A DNA stretch of 64,000 nt from Microbacterium azadirachtae. Its GTDB lineage: Bacteria > Actinomycetota > Actinomycetes > Actinomycetales > Microbacteriaceae. The notes beneath the pieces were generated by a model. It made no database searches, was not told the DNA's origin, and saw nothing but the letters and a program-made list of their open reading frames with translations. The position numbers and the translations under genes were made by a program. This document shows positions 61,081-64,000 of this stretch, piece by piece (positions within the stretch are counted from its first letter, which is position 1; each line of letters begins with the position of its first letter). The DNA lies in assembly GCF_000956545.1 (NCBI RefSeq), contig NZ_JYIT01000073.1, positions 28,290 through 92,289 on the forward strand, written 5' to 3'.

Positions 61081-62571
61081 TCAGACCGCGGGCACGTGCT
61101 CCTGCTCCTCGGGGGCGTGCTCGTCGACCGTGCGCGCGTCGGTGAGGGTGAGCGCGCCGACGCCCGAGATGACCCCCACCGCCACGGCGAGCAGGATGAA
61201 CACCGCCTGCTCACCGTGGAAGAACGAGGCGACCAGCGCGGGAGCCCATCCCCCGGTGGGAAGCGACACCGTCACGAGCGCCGCGATGAGCGTGCCGACG
61301 ACGGCCGTGCCGACGCTGGTGCCCAGCTCCTGCGCGGTGTCGTTCATGGCGGCGCCCATCGACGTGCGGTTCTCGGGCAGGGCGCCGACCAGCGCGACGG
61401 CGCAGATCGTCATGACCGTGCGCAGGCCCGCCGTCATCACGACCATCGCGACGGCGATCGCCACATAGTCCTGCTGGACGGCCCAGGCCATGAGCCCGAG
61501 GCCCGCCGCGAGCAGTCCCGCTCCGATGAGGCACGCGATTCGGTGCCCGCACCGGCGCACGAGCCACTCGGTGAGGGGCGTGGCGAGGATCATCGTGGCG
61601 ATGAGCGGCAGATTGGCCAGTCCCGCCTGCAGCGGCGACCAGCCCCACGCGTACTGGAAGTGCAGGATCAGGGCGAACATCACGCCCGCCATCGCGACGG
61701 AGGTCCCGATCTGGGCGATGGCCGCGCCCCGCACGGTTCCCTGGCGGAACAGCGACAGGTCGAGCATCGGCGAGGCCGCCCTCCGTTCGCGGACGATGAA
61801 CAGCACGAGCGAGACCACGGCGCCGACCGCGATCGCGAGGGTGAGGGGCGATGCCCATCCGTTCTCGATGCCGCTCGTGAGCACGTAGCATGCGAGCCCG
61901 ATCGTGAGGATGCTGAGCGCGGCGCCCGGGAGGTCGAGCCGGTCCGTGGTGAGGCCGTCGGCCGAGTCGGCGGGAACGCCGAAGCGGACGCCCGCGGCGG
62001 CGATCAGCGCGATGGGCGCGTTCACGAGCAGCAGCCACTGCCAGGGCAGATGCGTGAGCATCGTGCCGCCCAGGAGCGGGCCGAGGACGAAGCCGGACAT
62101 CCCGACGACCATCATGAGCGTGATGGCGCGCATCCGCAGCTTCTCGTCGTCGAACAGCCGGAAGACCAGCGAGTTGGTGATCGGGGCCATCGCCGCTGCG
62201 GCGACGCCGAGCGCGGCGCGCAGCACGATGAGCTCTCCGGTGGAGGTGATGAGCAGCACGGCGAGACTGATCAGCCCGAACAGGCCGAGTCCGATCTGCA
62301 GCACCCGGCGTCGGCCGAAGCGGTCGGCGATCGAGCCGGCGGTCAGCAGCAGGCCGCCGAACGTGAGCGAATAGGCGCCCGTGATCCACTGCAGCGAGGT
62401 CGTGTCGCCTCCGAGCTCGCGACCGATGGTCGGCAGCGCGATCGAAAGAAGGGTGTTGTCGACCATCTCGACGAAGAACGCGAGGCAGAGAGCGGCGAGC
62501 GGGATCCAGGCGGCCCGCAGGGACGGGTAGGTGCGTGCGCGGGCGAGCGCGGGCGCGGGTGCGGGAGTCAT
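61081..62571 (-). CDS. MFS drug exporter, DHA2 (14-segment) family
   Basis: A 496-residue polytopic protein with about 14 hydrophobic segments. LCLAFFVEMVDNTLLSIALPTIGRELG with the acidic-membrane D motif (MVDNTL), the A motif AGSIADRFGRRRVLQ and motif C-like GMSGFVLGPLLGGTM identify an EmrB/QacA-type proton-driven exporter. ATG 62571 follows GGAGG. It is divergent from a TetR regulator over three GAAC-N3-GTTC palindromes, so expression is probably induced by an exported compound. Confidence 0.94.
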   Translation of the reverse strand: MTPAPAPALARARTYPSLRAAWIPLAALCLAFFVEMVDNTLLSIALPTIGRELGGDTTSLQWITGAYSLTFGGLLLTAGSIADRFGRRRVLQIGLGLFGLISLAVLLITSTGELIVLRAALGVAAAAMAPITNSLVFRLFDDEKLRMRAITLMMVVGMSGFVLGPLLGGTMLTHLPWQWLLLVNAPIALIAAAGVRFGVPADSADGLTTDRLDLPGAALSILTIGLACYVLTSGIENGWASPLTLAIAVGAVVSLVLFIVRERRAASPMLDLSLFRQGTVRGAAIAQIGTSVAMAGVMFALILHFQYAWGWSPLQAGLANLPLIATMILATPLTEWLVRRCGHRIACLIGAGLLAAGLGLMAWAVQQDYVAIAVAMVVMTAGLRTVMTICAVALVGALPENRTSMGAAMNDTAQELGTSVGTAVVGTLIAALVTVSLPTGGWAPALVASFFHGEQAVFILLAVAVGVISGVGALTLTDARTVDEHAPEEQEHVPAV

Positions 62572-62602
62572 GGGCGATTCCTCCGAATCGAGAAGGTGAA
62601 TC

Positions 62603-62651
62603 GAACAGCGTTCGGTCACCGAACGTCGTTCGATAGAATAGAACGATGTTC
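62603..62651. promoter_or_regulatory. Three tandem TetR operators
   Basis: GAAC-AGC-GTTC (62603-62613), GAAC-GTC-GTTC (62621-62631) and GAAC-GAT-GTTC (62641-62651) are perfect 11-base palindromes with start-to-start spacings of 18 and 20 bases. GTTCGGTCACCGAAC (62610-62624) joins the first two. TAGAAT (62634-62639), the -10 box of the regulator, lies between the second and third, and the third covers its start codon. Confidence 0.8.
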
Positions 62652-63428
62652 GATGATGTGCAAGCGCCTCCCGCGCAGAGCCGCCCGTCATGGTGGGATG
62701 GAGCCATGGCATCCACACCGCAGCAGAGCGACGGGCCCGTGCGGCCGCGCGGTCCGCGCACGCGCTCCCGCGCTTCCCACTCCCTGGAGTCGGTGCTCGC
62801 CGGCGCGGTCGAGATCCTGGACGAGTCCGGCGCACAGGGGCTGACCATCCGCGCACTGGCCACGCGGCTGGGCGGCGGCGTCGCGAGCGTCTACTGGTAC
62901 GTGTCCGGACGCGACGAGCTGCTCGACCTCGCCGCGGACTCGGTGCTCGCCGGCGTGCTCGAGGCGACGGCGGACGTCGGCGGCGGGGATCCGATCGAGG
63001 ACATCCGCACCATCGCGCTCACCATGTTCGACGCGATCGTCGACCGCCCGTGGCTCGGCGCCTACGCCCTCCGCGACACGACCAGCCAGATCCACTCCCT
63101 GCAGCTCTACGAGCGGATCGGGGAGCACGTGATGCGACTGGATCTCACGCCGCGCCAGACCTTCCACGCCACCTCGGCGGTCGTGGGCTACGTGATCGGC
63201 ACCGCCGCCGATCTCGGGCAGGAGCCGCCCGCCGCCGTGGTGTCGGGCGAGGTGAGCCGCGAGGAGTACATGGCCTCGGCTGCCGCGCAGTGGCGTGCCC
63301 TCGATGCGGCCGATTTCCCGTTCATCCACCACATCCTCGACGAGTTCGACGGCCACGACGACCGCGACCAGTTCCTCGGGGGGCTCGACCTGCTCCTGGC
63401 GGGGCTCCGCCTCCAGGCTCAGGGCTAG
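62646..63428 (+). CDS. TetR/AcrR family regulator of the DHA2 exporter
   Basis: A 260-residue regulator. The DNA-binding part is SLESVLAGAVEILDESGAQGLTIRALATRLGGGVASVYWYVSGRDELLD (residues about 40-90); the C-terminal part is TetR_C_1-like (DRPWLGAYALRD, FHATSAVVGYVIG). ATG 62646 stands six bases after TAGAAT and would be leaderless; ATG 62706 (MASTPQQSDG) with GGATGGAG is an alternative, removing 20 poorly conserved residues. It is divergent from the exporter gene and overlaps its own operator. Confidence 0.9.
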   Translation: MFDDVQAPPAQSRPSWWDGAMASTPQQSDGPVRPRGPRTRSRASHSLESVLAGAVEILDESGAQGLTIRALATRLGGGVASVYWYVSGRDELLDLAADSVLAGVLEATADVGGGDPIEDIRTIALTMFDAIVDRPWLGAYALRDTTSQIHSLQLYERIGEHVMRLDLTPRQTFHATSAVVGYVIGTAADLGQEPPAAVVSGEVSREEYMASAAAQWRALDAADFPFIHHILDEFDGHDDRDQFLGGLDLLLAGLRLQAQG

Positions 63429-63527
63429 ACACGCCTCAGGGCGACCTCCGTCCCGCCGTTCGACCAGGCGCACAGGCGCTGCCCGACACGGCGCAGCGTC
63501 GATGATGACGCGCTACCCGCACTACTG

Positions 63528-63558
63528 TGCGTTGCGTGGTAGCGTGCAGAGCAACGCA
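63528..63558. promoter_or_regulatory. PadR operator around the promoter
   Basis: TGCGTTGC (63528-63535) and GCAACGCA (63551-63558) form an eight-base inverted repeat that flanks TAGCGT (63540-63545), the presumed -10 box, 40 bases before the padR start codon. A bound dimer would cover the promoter. Confidence 0.65.
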
Positions 63559-63585
63559 GTCGATCGCGGCTGCGGAGGAGGGTGA

Positions 63586-64000
63586 ATGGACACCACGCAG
63601 CTGCTCAAGGGAGTGCTGGATCTGGCCGTGCTCGCGGTCGTGCGCGACGAGGACGGATACGGGTACGACATCGTGCGCCGCCTCCGCGAATCCGGGATCG
63701 GCGACGTCGGGGACGCATCGGTCTACGGCACGCTCCGTCGGCTCTACTCCGCCGGCGCCCTGTCCAGCTACGTCGTGCCGTCCGACGGCGGCCCGCACCG
63801 CAAGTACTACGCGATCACCGGGCACGGCAAGGGGCTGCTCGACGAGCAGATCGCGACGTGGTCCCAGTTCGCGGTGGCGATGTCGGGGCTGCTCGCCCCG
63901 CACATCCCGCCGGCCGCGGCCGGATCCGTCCGCCGCCTCGTCCCGCGGCGCCGGCGACCCGCTCATGCCAGGGCGTCCTCGTCGGGGCGACCGCGGCGGC
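63586..64000 (+). CDS. PadR family transcriptional regulator, 3' end outside window
   Basis: The frame is open to the last base: 138 codons without a stop. The first 85 residues are a PadR winged helix (LLKGVLDLAVLAVVRDEDGYGYDIVRRL, VYGTLRRLYSAGALSSYVVPSDGGPHRKYYAITGHG). ATG 63586 follows GGAGGAGGG. After about residue 105 the frame becomes Arg-rich (VRRLVPRRRRPAHARA), unlike the usual PadR end of 105-115 residues, so it may carry a frameshift or an unusual tail. It is preceded by its own operator. Confidence 0.85.
   Translation, partial: MDTTQLLKGVLDLAVLAVVRDEDGYGYDIVRRLRESGIGDVGDASVYGTLRRLYSAGALSSYVVPSDGGPHRKYYAITGHGKGLLDEQIATWSQFAVAMSGLLAPHIPPAAAGSVRRLVPRRRRPAHARASSSGRPRR

Noticed and set aside
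57824..61468. Plus-strand frame of 1214 codons, the longest in the window
   Set aside because: Fully antisense to the aldehyde dehydrogenase, GAF regulator and exporter genes; long antisense frames arise from third-position G/C bias.
1..64000. CRISPR arrays, tRNA or rRNA genes, insertion sequences, prophage
   Set aside because: No regularly spaced repeats, cloverleaf-like sequence, transposase, integrase or phage structural gene was recognised on either strand.

Overview
The window is high-GC (about 70 %) actinobacterial DNA. The gene order rplI-rpsR-ssb-rpsF next to dnaB, the TANNNT promoter boxes (often TAGCGT), several leaderless starts, the NnaR-type regulator and the protein families present suggest Microbacteriaceae, most likely Microbacterium. 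The genus is an inference from family resemblance; no 16S or tRNA gene was found here.

Layout. 1-2056: two alpha/beta hydrolases with visibly lower GC than the rest; the first is cut by the window edge. 2388-12745: a complete assimilatory nitrate/nitrite locus, with a NarK transporter, molybdopterin nitrate reductase and its flavoprotein partner on +, then nirB, a siroheme methyltransferase and a HemD-like/winged-helix regulator on -, and nirD divergent from nirB. Three promoters in this locus share one spaced motif resembling GlnR boxes. 12746-14457: a scar region with a small unknown gene and two genes that both lost their 5' ends at one junction near 13940. 14542-22870: regulators with their targets (XRE/MmyB and a chloroperoxidase-like hydrolase; TetR and a DUF1304/oxidoreductase operon; LysR and an MFS exporter), plus a tiny charged protein, a DUF4328 protein and Dps. 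22913-33597: envelope and stress functions, including an MprF-like synthase beside a two-component system, DUF2076, GNAT, a CPA1 antiporter, an acyltransferase-like/GT-C-like membrane pair and a membrane-anchored esterase.

33799-40289: a sugar uptake operon (lipoprotein binding protein, two permeases, GH32/GH68-like fructosidase, serine hydrolase), divergent from its LacI regulator with a perfect palindromic operator. 40419-51213: DoxX, dnaB with a DnaA-box-rich upstream region, a sortase-like gene with a surface protein and a SecD-like lipoprotein, the ribosomal/ssb operon with a candidate S6:S18 leader, and three genes read as leaderless. 51429-56978: a peptide/opine ABC importer operon. 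57225-60994: a small secreted protein and a DUF779/aldehyde dehydrogenase pair with its GAF regulator. 61081-64000: a DHA2 drug exporter divergent from a TetR regulator over three tandem palindromes, and a PadR regulator cut by the window end.

No CRISPR array, tRNA, rRNA, intact insertion sequence or prophage was seen. Nothing here is clearly a wholly new system. The strongest unexplained signals are the shared nitrogen promoter architecture, the rpsF leader, the DnaA-box cluster upstream of dnaB, the sortase-like gene without its usual Arg, and several unusually neat operator arrays.
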